Below are positions 1 through 7,674 of a stretch of 14,462 bases of DNA, piece by piece (within the stretch, counting starts at the first letter, position 1; each line of letters starts with the position of its first letter). Source of the DNA: DASUDX01 sp036275365. Its GTDB lineage: Bacteria > Pseudomonadota > Gammaproteobacteria > Nevskiales > Nevskiaceae. The DNA lies in contig DASUDX010000025.1 in the NCBI GenBank assembly GCA_036275365.1, positions 1 through 14,462 of the forward strand, read 5' to 3'. The translations under genes were made by a program, and so were the position numbers. The notes under the pieces were generated by a model. The model made no database searches. It saw only the letters and a list, made by a program, of their open reading frames with translations, and was not told the origin of the DNA.

Positions 1-514
1 CATCGTCGGTGGCGACGACCAGTACCTGCGCACTCGTCCGGAATCCGGCGAGACCTTCACCGACGAGGGCCTGCTGCTGCCCAGCACCGCCACGCCGCCG
101 AATCAGAGCGCGCAGTGCGTCAGCCTGACGCCGACCGCGCCGGTGGTGATTGGCAGCGCCTATCTCAACAGCTTCGCCAGCGCCCCGGCGGACGGAGTGG
201 CGCGCACCCAGCTGGTGCTGGCCAGCGACACCCGCTGCGTCTATGTGGCGCCGGAGAACGGGGACGAGATGACCATCCGCACCGCCTCGACCCTGTTCGC
301 GGCGGCGGCCCTGGCCTCGGATGCGGCGGGCTTCGACATCGCCGGGGGTCAGAACGGTCTGTCGCTGGCGGCCCTGCATCTGAGCGGCACGCAATCGACG
401 CTGATCCGCATCAACCCGGCCAATGGCGCGCCGACCACCCTGGGCCTGATCGGTCCCAGCGGCACGCCGGTGGTGGATGCCCTGGCGGTGCGTCTGGTGC
501 CGTTCGGCCAGTAA
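1..514 (+). CDS. DUF4394-type secreted protein, C-terminal part
   Basis: The reading frame is open from base 2 to a TAA at 512-514, so the start lies outside the window and about 170 C-terminal residues are visible. The pattern fits the DUF4394 family, from memory of that family: a short unit near the edge resembling VGGDDQYLR, then an AYLNSF-type segment, a tail in which a substrate-like FDIAGG run precedes a beta-strand repeat ending TLIRINPANG, and the closing segment with TPVVDALAVRLVPFGQ. DUF4394 proteins are usually exported and built of repeated beta-strand blades resembling a propeller; no enzymatic role is established. The signal peptide, if any, is off the window. A strong terminator follows 12 bases after the stop, so this is the last gene of its transcript. 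The family call is moderately sure; function is unknown. Confidence 0.7.
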   Translation, partial: IVGGDDQYLRTRPESGETFTDEGLLLPSTATPPNQSAQCVSLTPTAPVVIGSAYLNSFASAPADGVARTQLVLASDTRCVYVAPENGDEMTIRTASTLFAAAALASDAAGFDIAGGQNGLSLAALHLSGTQSTLIRINPANGAPTTLGLIGPSGTPVVDALAVRLVPFGQ

Positions 515-526
515 GCCAGCCTTGCC

Positions 527-566
527 CACGCCGTGTCCCGCGCCGCGGGACACGGCGTGTTTGTTT
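527..566 (+). terminator. Intrinsic terminator of the DUF4394 gene
   Basis: A perfect 14-bp GC-rich stem pairs 527-540 with 546-559 around a 5-base loop (541-545). It is followed at once by the T-rich run TTTGTTT (560-566). It starts 12 bases after the DUF4394 stop and ends 40 bases before the pmbA start, so it separates the two transcripts. The downstream gene must therefore have a promoter in the short stretch 560-606 or depend on readthrough. Confidence 0.88.
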
Positions 567-606
567 CTGCGATCCTGCCGGCCCCGCAACCGCTGCGCGT
601 CTCCGC

Positions 607-1950
607 ATGGACCCCTCCTCCGACCGGCTGCCGGACTCCGCGTCTCTCCAGGCCCTGCTCGACCAGGTGCTCGACCGCGCCCGCGCCGGCGGCGCCAGCG
701 CCGCCGAGGCCCAGATCTCGCGCTCACGGGGCCTCAGCCTGAGCATCCGCGAGGGCGCAGTGGAGAGCCTTGAGTTCCAGAGTGATCGCGATCTCTCGGT
801 CACCGTCTACCGCGGCCAGCGTCGCGGCAGCGCCACCACCGCCGACTTCAGCCCCGGCGGGCTCGCCGAGGCGGTGCGCGCGGCGCTGACCATCGCCACC
901 CACACCGAGGAAGACCCCTGTGCCGGCCTCGCCCCGGCCGCGCGGATGGCGCGCGTCTTCCCGCCGCTGGATCTCGATCATCCCTGGGACCTGAGCCCGG
1001 AGCAGGCGATGGATCTGGCCCGCGCCAGCGAGGCGGCGGCGCTGGCCCACGATCCCCGCATCCGCCACAGCGAGGGTGCGAGCCTGTCCAGCCATCGCGG
1101 GGTGTCGGCCTATGCCAACAGCCATGGCTTCTTCGGACATCGCCGCGGTACCCAGCACTCGCTGAGCGTGGCGGTGATCGCCGAGGATGGCCAGGGCATG
1201 CAGCGCGACTACTGGTGGGACGGCGGGCGCGACCCGGCCCGCCTGGCCCGCCCGGAGGCGATTGGCCAGCGCGCCGCCGAGCGGGCGGTGGCCCGGCTGT
1301 CGCCGCGCCGGCTGAGCACCCGTGAGAGTCCGGTGCTGTTCCCGCCGGAGCTGGCACGCGGCCTGTTCGGCAGCTTCCTCAACGCCATCGCCGGCTCGGC
1401 GCTGTACCGGCGCGCCAGCTTCCTGCTCGATGCCCTGGGTCAGCCGGTGTTTCCCGCCTTCCTCGACCTGGTCCAGGAACCGCATCTGCCCGGTGCGATG
1501 GCCAGCAGCGCCTACGACCAGGAGGGCGTGGCCACCGAGCGCCGGCAGCTGGTCGAGGCCGGTGTGCTCAAGGGCTGGCTGCTGTCCAGCTACAGCGCGC
1601 GCAAGCTGGGACTGGAGACCACCGGCAACGCCGGCGGGGTCTACAACCTGGTGGTGAGTCCGGGCCGGCTCGACCTCGACGGCCTGCTCGCCGAGATGGG
1701 CGAGGGCCTGCTGGTGACCGAGCTGCTGGGCAGCGGCGTCAACGGCGTCACCGGCGACTACTCGCGAGGGGCGGCCGGCTTCTGGGTGGAAGGCGGGGCC
1801 ATCGCCTATCCGGTGGAGGGCCTGACCATCGCCGGCAATCTGCGCGCCATGTTCGCCGGCATCCGCGCCCATGGGGCCGATGTGGATGCGCGCGCCGGCA
1901 CCCGTTGCGGGTCGCTGCTGCTCGACCGCATGACGGTGGCCGGTGACTGA
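607..1950 (+). CDS. pmbA: PmbA/TldE subunit of the TldD-TldE protease
   Basis: A 447-residue protein, close to the 450 of E. coli PmbA. In known systems TldD and TldE (PmbA) form a cytoplasmic heterodimeric protease that trims leader peptides of microcin B17-like products and degrades CcdA. TldD carries the zinc-binding HExxxH helix; PmbA does not, and none is seen here. Family marks are the HGF segment (173-175), SAYDQEGVAT (301-310), TTGNAGG (338-344), the glycine-rich LLGSGVNGVTGDYSRGAAGFWVEGG region (373-397), and the end DRMTVAGD. The frame stays open upstream to base 115, but that part overlaps the DUF4394 gene and its terminator; the ATG at 607 gives the family length. The 3' end overlaps dusA by 8 bases. 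The partner tldD is not in this window. Family identity is sure; substrate unknown. Confidence 0.93.
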   Translation: MDPSSDRLPDSASLQALLDQVLDRARAGGASAAEAQISRSRGLSLSIREGAVESLEFQSDRDLSVTVYRGQRRGSATTADFSPGGLAEAVRAALTIATHTEEDPCAGLAPAARMARVFPPLDLDHPWDLSPEQAMDLARASEAAALAHDPRIRHSEGASLSSHRGVSAYANSHGFFGHRRGTQHSLSVAVIAEDGQGMQRDYWWDGGRDPARLARPEAIGQRAAERAVARLSPRRLSTRESPVLFPPELARGLFGSFLNAIAGSALYRRASFLLDALGQPVFPAFLDLVQEPHLPGAMASSAYDQEGVATERRQLVEAGVLKGWLLSSYSARKLGLETTGNAGGVYNLVVSPGRLDLDGLLAEMGEGLLVTELLGSGVNGVTGDYSRGAAGFWVEGGAIAYPVEGLTIAGNLRAMFAGIRAHGADVDARAGTRCGSLLLDRMTVAGD

Positions 1951-2944
1951 GCCGCGCCTCTCGCCCTGGCGCTTCTGCGTGGCGCCGATGATGGACTGGA
2001 CCACCCGCGAATGCCGGGTGTTCCACCGCCAGCTGAGCCGCCACGCGCGCCTCTACACCGAGATGGTGACCACCGGCGCCCTGCTGTTCGGCGACGCGGG
2101 GCGCCATCTGCGGCACGAGGCCGTCGAACATCCGCTCGCCCTGCAGCTCGGCGGCTCCGAGCCGGAGGCCCTGGCCCGCTGCGCCGAGCTGGGCGAGCGC
2201 TGGGGCTATGACGAGATCAACCTCAACTGCGGCTGCCCGTCCGACCGTGTGCAGGAGGGCCGCTTCGGTGCCTGCCTGATGCGCGAGCCGCAGCGGGTGG
2301 CGGAGAGCGTGCGGGCGATGCGCCGCGCGACCACCCTGCCGGTGACGGTCAAGCACCGGCTGGGGGTGGATCACGAGGACGACGAGCCCTTTCTGCGCCG
2401 CTTCATCGACACCGTTGCCGAGGCCGGCTGCGAGGTGTTCATCGTCCACGCGCGCAAGGCCTGGCTGAACGGACTCTCGCCGCGCGAGAACCGCGAGATC
2501 CCGCCCCTGCAGATCGAGCGGGTGCTGAGGCTCAAGCAGGACTATCCCCAGCTCACCGTGGTGGTCAATGGCGGCCTGCTCGATCTCGATCGCTGCGCCG
2601 AGCTGCTGCAGACCCTGGATGGGGTGATGCTGGGGCGCGCGGCCTATGAGAACCCCTATCTGCTGGCCGCGGTCGACCAGCGCCTGTTCGATCCCGCGGC
2701 GCCGGTGCCGAGCCGCGCCGAGGTGCTGGCGCGGCTGCGGCCCTTCGTGGAACAGGAACTGGCGGCGGGGGCGCGGCTGTCCAGCCTCACCCGCCATCTG
2801 CTCGGCCTGTACCGCGGGGAGCCCGGCGGCCGGCTGTTCCGCCGCCAGCTCTCCGAGGGCGTCACCCGCGCCACGGCTGGACTCGAGCTCTACGACGCCG
2901 CCCGCGAGGCGGTGGAGCGCGCCCGCCTGGCGGTGGCGGCCTGA
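1943..2944 (+). CDS. dusA: tRNA-dihydrouridine synthase DusA
   Basis: An FMN-dependent enzyme that reduces uridine to dihydrouridine in the tRNA D-loop; DusA-type enzymes modify U20/U20a. The 333-residue product has the full TIM-barrel signature: VAPMMDWT (13-20) at the FMN site, LYTEMVTTG (37-45), ALQLGG (66-71), and NCGCPSDRVQ (95-104), where Cys98 is the expected catalytic acid. It also has VTVKHR with Lys137, VHARKAW with His169 and Arg171, the DusA-specific GLSPRENREIPPL (177-189), NGG (209-211) and MLGRAAYENP (229-238). The C-terminal helical tRNA-binding domain follows. The start is a GTG at 1943, inside the last codons of pmbA; the next in-frame ATG would remove part of the FMN motif. 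The overlap suggests translational coupling. The combination of RENREIPPL and NCGCPSDRVQ separates it from DusB and DusC. Confidence 0.95.
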   Translation: MTEPRLSPWRFCVAPMMDWTTRECRVFHRQLSRHARLYTEMVTTGALLFGDAGRHLRHEAVEHPLALQLGGSEPEALARCAELGERWGYDEINLNCGCPSDRVQEGRFGACLMREPQRVAESVRAMRRATTLPVTVKHRLGVDHEDDEPFLRRFIDTVAEAGCEVFIVHARKAWLNGLSPRENREIPPLQIERVLRLKQDYPQLTVVVNGGLLDLDRCAELLQTLDGVMLGRAAYENPYLLAAVDQRLFDPAAPVPSRAEVLARLRPFVEQELAAGARLSSLTRHLLGLYRGEPGGRLFRRQLSEGVTRATAGLELYDAAREAVERARLAVAA

Positions 2945-2966
2945 GCGGCCCAGGCGCGCCAGCCGC

Positions 2967-2972
2967 TACCAT
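2967..2972 (+). promoter_or_regulatory. Candidate -10 hexamer before the cyclophilin gene
   Basis: TACCAT lies 30 bases before the ATG at 3003, in the 58-base gap after dusA. It is one of several YANNAT-like hexamers at similar distance from starts in this window. I see no convincing -35 box 16-18 bases upstream, so it is a weak call. Confidence 0.3.
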
Positions 2973-3002
2973 GGCGGTCCCTGCATTGCCGGATTCATCA
3001 CC

Positions 3003-3593
3003 ATGCCTGTTGCCCAGCGCCTGCGGCGGATTCTGCAAGCCCTCACCCTGATGCTGACCCTGGGAGTGCCCATGACCGCCGCTGCCGATACCGCCAAGCC
3101 CCGCGTGAAACTCGAGACCTCGATGGGCGCGATCACGCTCGAACTCGACGCCGCCAAGGCGCCGAAGACCGTCGCCAACTTTCTCCAGTATGTGCGCGAC
3201 GGCCACTACAGCGGCGTGACCTTCCACCGGGTGATCCCGGGTTTCATGATCCAGGGCGGCGGCTACGACGCCAGCTACCGCGAGAAGAGCACCCGCGGCT
3301 CGATCGAGAACGAAGCCAAGAACGGGCTGAAGAATGTGCGCGGCAGCATCGCCATGGCCCGCACCAGCGCGCCGCACTCGGCCAGCGCGCAGTTCTTCAT
3401 CAACCACGCGGACAACGCCTTCCTCGACTACCCGGGCCAGGACGGCTGGGGCTATGCGGTGTTCGGCACCGTCACCGAGGGCATGGAGGTGGTCGACAAG
3501 ATCGCCGCCACGCCCACCGGGCGGATTCCGCCGTTTGGTCGCGATGTGCCGGTGACGCCGGTGCTGATCGAGCGCGCCAGCGTCCTCGAGTAA
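3003..3593 (+). CDS. Exported cyclophilin-type peptidyl-prolyl isomerase (PpiA/PpiB family)
   Basis: A 196-residue cyclophilin that interconverts cis and trans Xaa-Pro bonds. The N-terminus has basic residues (Arg6, Arg8, Arg9), a hydrophobic core, and an Ala-rich stretch ending near residue 28 that looks like a Sec cleavage site, so the enzyme should act in the periplasm as PpiA does. The cyclophilin core begins near residue 34. Visible motifs are FHRVIPGFMIQGGG (74-87) with the catalytic Arg76, Phe81 and Gln84, then AQFFIN (129-134), GWGYAVFG (148-155) and GMEVVDKI (160-167). The frame continues upstream to 2646, but that part lies inside dusA; the ATG at 3003 gives the signal peptide. lpxH follows after 16 bases. 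In E. coli the cytosolic paralogue ppiB precedes lpxH, so the position matches ppiB while the signal peptide matches ppiA; I leave the symbol blank. Confidence 0.92.
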   Translation: MPVAQRLRRILQALTLMLTLGVPMTAAADTAKPRVKLETSMGAITLELDAAKAPKTVANFLQYVRDGHYSGVTFHRVIPGFMIQGGGYDASYREKSTRGSIENEAKNGLKNVRGSIAMARTSAPHSASAQFFINHADNAFLDYPGQDGWGYAVFGTVTEGMEVVDKIAATPTGRIPPFGRDVPVTPVLIERASVLE

Positions 3594-3609
3594 GCCGGTC
3601 TCGGCCCGC

Positions 3610-4353
3610 GTGGCCACCAGCTGGCTGCTCTCCGACCTGCACCTGCCGCCACGGCCCTCGCCGCTGCGGGAGACGCTACTGGACTGGCTGCGCAGCCCGC
3701 GGCTGCGCGAGGCGCAGGCGGTCTATCTGCTCGGGGATGTGTTCGAGGCCTGGATCGGTGACGATCTGGGCCTCGACTGGTACCGGGCGGAGATCGACGC
3801 CCTGGCCGCGCTGAGCGCCGCCGGCGTGGCGGTGAAGGTGCAGGTGGGCAATCGCGATTTCCTGCTCGGTGCGGCCTTCGCCCGCGCCAGTGGCGCGGTA
3901 CTGCTGGCCGATCCGGTGGTCGAGCCGCTCGGCGGCGTGCCCACCCTGCTCTCCCACGGCGATCTCTGGTGTACCGACGATCGCGCCTACCAGCGCTGGC
4001 GCCGCTTTGCCCGCTGGCGGCCGGCCCAGCGGCTGTTCCTGGCCCTGCCACGGGGCCGGCGCGAGGCCATCGCGCGGGGCCTGCGCGATTCCAGCCGCGC
4101 CGCCACCCGGGTCAAGCCGGATGACATCCTCGATGTCAACGAGGCCGCCATCGCCGCCGCAGTCCGCGCCTCGGGAGCAAGACGGGTGATCCACGGCCAC
4201 ACCCATCGGCCGGCCGAGCACTGGCTGCAGAGTCCGACCGGTCCGGTGGAGCGGCTGGTGCTGGCCGACTGGCATCCGCAGCGCTGCGAGGTGCTGGGCA
4301 TCGCCCCCGGAGGCGACTGGTGGCGGCAGCCCCTGACAGTCCGCTCAGGCTGA
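3610..4353 (+). CDS. lpxH: UDP-2,3-diacylglucosamine diphosphatase LpxH
   Basis: Hydrolyses UDP-2,3-diacylglucosamine to lipid X and UMP, the fourth step of lipid A synthesis, as a peripheral inner-membrane enzyme. The 247-residue product has the calcineurin-like metallophosphoesterase motifs at almost the same positions as E. coli LpxH: Asp9 and His11 in SDLHL, Asp43 in LGDVFEAWIGDD, Asn81 and Arg82 in VGNRDFLLG, His116 in SHGD, and His195 and His197 in HGHTHRP. The AWIGDD stretch is characteristic of LpxH rather than of generic phosphoesterases. The start is a GTG at 3610; no in-frame ATG lies nearby. It sits 16 bases after the cyclophilin stop and probably shares its transcript. Its presence implies a diderm with lipopolysaccharide. 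Confidence 0.96.
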   Translation: MATSWLLSDLHLPPRPSPLRETLLDWLRSPRLREAQAVYLLGDVFEAWIGDDLGLDWYRAEIDALAALSAAGVAVKVQVGNRDFLLGAAFARASGAVLLADPVVEPLGGVPTLLSHGDLWCTDDRAYQRWRRFARWRPAQRLFLALPRGRREAIARGLRDSSRAATRVKPDDILDVNEAAIAAAVRASGARRVIHGHTHRPAEHWLQSPTGPVERLVLADWHPQRCEVLGIAPGGDWWRQPLTVRSG

Positions 4354-4380
4354 CGCCACACGGCGCGGCAGCGGCGATGG

Positions 4381-4392
4381 CCGGCATGCCGG
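4381..4392. repeat. Perfect 12-base palindrome upstream of the GGDEF-EAL gene
   Basis: CCGGCATGCCGG is self-complementary and lies in the 87-base gap between lpxH and the following gene, just upstream of the candidate -10 hexamer. A dimeric regulator could bind such a site, but short GC palindromes also arise by chance at this base composition. Confidence 0.25.
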
Positions 4393-4407
4393 GCGGCGCG
4401 GGTCCTG

Positions 4408-4413
4408 TGCAAT
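4408..4413 (+). promoter_or_regulatory. Candidate -10 hexamer before the GGDEF-EAL gene
   Basis: TGCAAT lies 27 bases before the ATG at 4441, at the spacing seen for similar hexamers elsewhere in the window. No clear -35 element is present. Confidence 0.25.
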
Positions 4414-4440
4414 GATTCAGGTCGCCTGCCGCGAGCAACC

Positions 4441-7400
4441 ATGTCGAGCTCGATGAAATCCCAATCCCGCCAGGGCGCCGAGGCGACCTTCGCTCTCCAG
4501 CCCCTGCACAGCCTGCAGGTGAAGCTGGGCGCGCTGTTCGCCGGGCTGATGCTGGTGGTGGGCGCCGCCGCCTGGTGGGTGGGCGGGCTGCTGGTGCGCG
4601 ACGAGCTGGTCGAGGAGAGCTTCCGCTACGAGGTCGAAAGCGGCCTGCGCCTGACCGGGGAGGTCGAGCGCATCACCGATCGCACCGAGGATCTCGCCCG
4701 CCAGCTGGCCACCCTGGTGCCCGAACCGCCGGCGCTGGCCGCGAGCCTGGTGCCGCGCCTGCTGCAGCAGGAGGGCAGCGAGGGCCTGCTGCATTCGGTG
4801 GGGATCTGGATGATCGGCGAGCGCGGCAGCCGCCAGGGACGGCTGTGGCTGCGCGACTCCTCCGGCCAGTTTCCCCTGCGCGAGGACTACAACGACCCGC
4901 GCAGCATCGCCTACCTCAACGAGCCCTGGTTCACCCCCGCGCTCTATGCCCGCGACGGCCGCTGCTACTGGACCCCGGTCTACCGCGAGCTGCTCTCCCG
5001 CCAGGAGGTGATCAGCTGCAGCCTGCCGGTCTATGGGCCGGGCGGCGTCCGCGCGGTGGTCACCGCCAGCCTCTCGCGCGAGCGTCTGGCCAGCCGCTTC
5101 GCCACCCTCACCGCCAGCCAGCCGGGCTACAGCCTGCTGGTGATGCGCGATGGCCGTCTGCTGGCCGGGGCCGATCGCGCCGCGCAGCGCTGGGGTGACA
5201 AGCCGCCGCACAATCTGGCCGAACTGGCCCAGCGCGAGCCGGCCTACAACAGCCTGGCGCTGCGCCTGCACCGTCGTGACGAGGAGTTCCAGTCGCGCTC
5301 GGTACAGTCGGCGCTGTACGACGCCGGCAAGGTCTCCGAGCTCAAGGAGCGCACCCGCGAGCTGACCCGCCCGGAGGCGGAGCGGGCGCTCGCCCAGCTG
5401 TGGAACCGCGAATCCGCGCGCAGCGCCCCCGCGCCCGAGCAGATGGCCCTGGAACGCGACGCCGTGCTCGAGGCGGCTGCCTATGCCAGCGTCTTCGAGC
5501 TGCCGGTGAGCGGCTGGCAGCTGATCCGCGTGACCTCGGCCGAGGAGGGCTTCAGCGGCGCCCGCTATCTGTTCACCCAGACCCTGGTGGTGATCGGCGG
5601 CGGGCTTGCCATCGCCTGGCTGCTGCTGTTTGGCGGTCTGCGCTGGCTGGTGATCCGCCCGCTGCGGCGGATGACCGCCGAGCTTTCCAGCGCCGGCAGC
5701 AGCAGCGACTCCCTGCAGGTGCAGCTCGATGAGCGGCCGCGCAACGAGCTCGGCCTGCTGGCGCACTGGTACAACGAGCGGGTCCGCCAGCTGCGCGAGT
5801 TCATGGACCAGGCCATTGCCACCAATGCCCAGCTGGTGGTGGAAGCCGACGAGCGTCAGCGCGCGCAGCTGCTGCTGGCCCAGACCCAGGAGCGCAGCCA
5901 GCTGGCCCTGCACTCGGTGCTGGACGGGGTGCTGTTCACCGATGATCGCGGCCGCATCGAGGAGCTCAACCGGGCGGCCGAGCAGCTCACCGGCACCGCC
6001 CAGCGCGAGGCCCGCGGCCAGCCGCTGGACGAGGTGCTGCGCGCCCGCGTCGGCGGTGAGAACGGCTCGCCGATGCCCAATCTGGCCGAACTCGCGGTGA
6101 GCCGGGGCACCCGTCTGGACTACAGCGAGGGCCTGTTCCTGGCGCTGGCCGATGGCAGCAGCCGCGAGATCGCCCTGAGCGCCACCCCGGTGCGGCTGCG
6201 CAATGGCCGCAGCATGGGCTGCGTGGTGGTGGTACGCCCGCGGGTGACGGCGGGGGCCAGCCGTCCGAGCCGGCCGGCGGTGGAGATGGAGCGGCGTCAG
6301 AGCGATCGGCTCACCGGCCTGTCGACCCGCCGCGGCTGCGAGCTGCGCCTGCGCGAGCTGGCCGACCGCGCGCCGCTGCAGAAGCGCCAGCATGTGCTGG
6401 CCGAGGCCAATCTCGATCACTTCCGCCGCCTCAACGAGCTGCATGGCCGCGAGGCCGGTGACGCCCTGCTGGTGCGCAGCGCCGAGCTGCTGGCCGCCAG
6501 CACCGAGGCCGAGGTGTTTCGTCTGGCGCTGGATCGCTTCGCGCTGATCCTCAGCGATGTCGATGTGGAGACCGCCACCGCCCGGCTCGAGACGGCCCGC
6601 CAGCGGCTGGCCGACAGCCGCTTCCCCTGGGGCGAGCAGGGCCTGACCCTGACCGCCTCGTTCGGCCTGTTGCCGTTCAGCGATGGCCAGCACAGCCCGG
6701 GCCAGCTGCTCGACCGCGCCGAGGCCGCCTGCCAGCAGGCCAAGCGCGCTGGCCGCAACCGGGTGGCGGTGTACCAGCACAGCGACAGCCGGGCCAGCCA
6801 GGAGACCGAGGACGCGGAATGGATCCGCCGCCTGCAAGCCGGCATCGACCAGAACCTGCTGCAGCTGCGCACCCAGTGGCTGCAGCCCTCGGCCGCCTAT
6901 GCCGCCGAGGGCCAGGTGTTCGAGCTGCTGCTCGCGCTGGAGGACGAGGAAGGCTTCTGGACCGCGCCGAGCGCCTTCCTGGCCTCGGCCGAGCGCCATC
7001 ACCTGACCCCGGAGCTGGACCGCTGGGTGATCCGCCGCACCCTCGGGCATCTGACCCGCCATCCGGATCTCGCCGAGCGCCTCGCCTTCTGCTCGATCAA
7101 TCTGGCTGCCGCCACCCTCGCCGATGGCAGCCTGCTCGATTTTCTCGCCGAGCAGTTCGCCGCCCATCCGGAGGTCGCCCCGCGCAAGATCTGCTTCGAG
7201 CTGCGTGAGTCGGCCTTCGTCGATCAGGCCCGCGAGTCCGAGCTGTTCTGCGAGGTGGCGCGGCGGCTCGGCTGCCGGGTGGCGATCGACCACTTCTCCG
7301 GGCGTTCCGCCCGCGAGGTGGCGCTGGTGCAGCGCCTGCAGGTGGACTTCCTGAAGGTGGATGCCGGCGCCTACCGCGACCTCGCCCACGATCCGATCGC

Positions 7401-7578
7401 CTACACCCTGGCCGATTCGGTGGTGCGGCTGGCGCGGGGTCTGCGCCGGCGCCTGGTGGTCTGCAACATCGGCGACAGCGCCGCCCTGGAAGCCTGGCGC
7501 AAGCTGGGGGTGGACTATGCCCAGGGCTTTGCCGTGGCCAAGCCCTCGCCGATCGTCTTCCACGCCCCTCTGGAGTAG
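4441..7578 (+). CDS. Membrane dCache-HAMP-PAS protein with degenerate GGDEF and EAL domains
   Basis: A 1045-residue sensor. Domain order: transmembrane helix about 28-51; periplasmic dCache-like sensor 52-378 (CYWTPVYRE at 175-183, ISCSLPVYG at 191-199); second helix 379-400; HAMP about 401-455; coiled-coil linker; PAS about 485-600; GGDEF about 620-778; EAL about 793-1045. The GGDEF signature is ALDRF (696-700), the first metal Asp is Asn657, and both RxxD I-site residues are replaced (Ser687, Ala690), so cyclase activity is unlikely. The EAL domain reads ELL (828-830) and keeps Asn887, Glu920, Glu923, Asp950, Lys972 and Gln1028. The second Asp of DDFG is His951 and the Glu of AEGVE is Asn1009, both needed for catalysis in studied phosphodiesterases. 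It is probably a non-catalytic receptor or scaffold, in the manner of LapD or CsrD, which also have degenerate domains. It appears to be transcribed alone. Confidence 0.9.
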   Translation: MSSSMKSQSRQGAEATFALQPLHSLQVKLGALFAGLMLVVGAAAWWVGGLLVRDELVEESFRYEVESGLRLTGEVERITDRTEDLARQLATLVPEPPALAASLVPRLLQQEGSEGLLHSVGIWMIGERGSRQGRLWLRDSSGQFPLREDYNDPRSIAYLNEPWFTPALYARDGRCYWTPVYRELLSRQEVISCSLPVYGPGGVRAVVTASLSRERLASRFATLTASQPGYSLLVMRDGRLLAGADRAAQRWGDKPPHNLAELAQREPAYNSLALRLHRRDEEFQSRSVQSALYDAGKVSELKERTRELTRPEAERALAQLWNRESARSAPAPEQMALERDAVLEAAAYASVFELPVSGWQLIRVTSAEEGFSGARYLFTQTLVVIGGGLAIAWLLLFGGLRWLVIRPLRRMTAELSSAGSSSDSLQVQLDERPRNELGLLAHWYNERVRQLREFMDQAIATNAQLVVEADERQRAQLLLAQTQERSQLALHSVLDGVLFTDDRGRIEELNRAAEQLTGTAQREARGQPLDEVLRARVGGENGSPMPNLAELAVSRGTRLDYSEGLFLALADGSSREIALSATPVRLRNGRSMGCVVVVRPRVTAGASRPSRPAVEMERRQSDRLTGLSTRRGCELRLRELADRAPLQKRQHVLAEANLDHFRRLNELHGREAGDALLVRSAELLAASTEAEVFRLALDRFALILSDVDVETATARLETARQRLADSRFPWGEQGLTLTASFGLLPFSDGQHSPGQLLDRAEAACQQAKRAGRNRVAVYQHSDSRASQETEDAEWIRRLQAGIDQNLLQLRTQWLQPSAAYAAEGQVFELLLALEDEEGFWTAPSAFLASAERHHLTPELDRWVIRRTLGHLTRHPDLAERLAFCSINLAAATLADGSLLDFLAEQFAAHPEVAPRKICFELRESAFVDQARESELFCEVARRLGCRVAIDHFSGRSAREVALVQRLQVDFLKVDAGAYRDLAHDPIAYTLADSVVRLARGLRRRLVVCNIGDSAALEAWRKLGVDYAQGFAVAKPSPIVFHAPLE

Positions 7579-7629
7579 CCGCGGCGCCGGCCCCGGGGCT
7601 CGGGTGGGTGGGCGAACTGGGGGGTTTCC

Positions 7630-7635
7630 TATATC
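7630..7635 (+). promoter_or_regulatory. Candidate -10 element before the aminotransferase
   Basis: TATATC lies 39 bases before the GTG at 7675, followed by a GC-rich stretch (TTGCGCGCC) like a discriminator and then by six T residues (7646-7651). The region 7579-7674 is the only gap before this two-gene unit, so a promoter is expected here. No good -35 box was seen. Confidence 0.35.
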
Positions 7636-7674
7636 CTTGCGCGCCTTTTTTGGTCCCCTTCCGGAATCGCGCCC

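Noticed and set aside
115..606. N-terminal extension of pmbA
   Set aside because: The open frame continues upstream but overlaps the DUF4394 coding region and its terminator. The extra residues look random and PmbA proteins are about 450 residues.
724..2004. A 426-codon minus-strand frame opposite pmbA
   Set aside because: It is antisense to a well-conserved pmbA and shows no domain.
2646..3002. N-terminal extension of the cyclophilin
   Set aside because: It lies inside dusA in another frame and would hide the signal peptide.
7590..7599. Palindrome GCCCCGGGGC after the GGDEF-EAL gene, considered as a terminator
   Set aside because: There is no loop and no T run directly after it. The T run at 7646-7651 is too far away to form a terminator with it.
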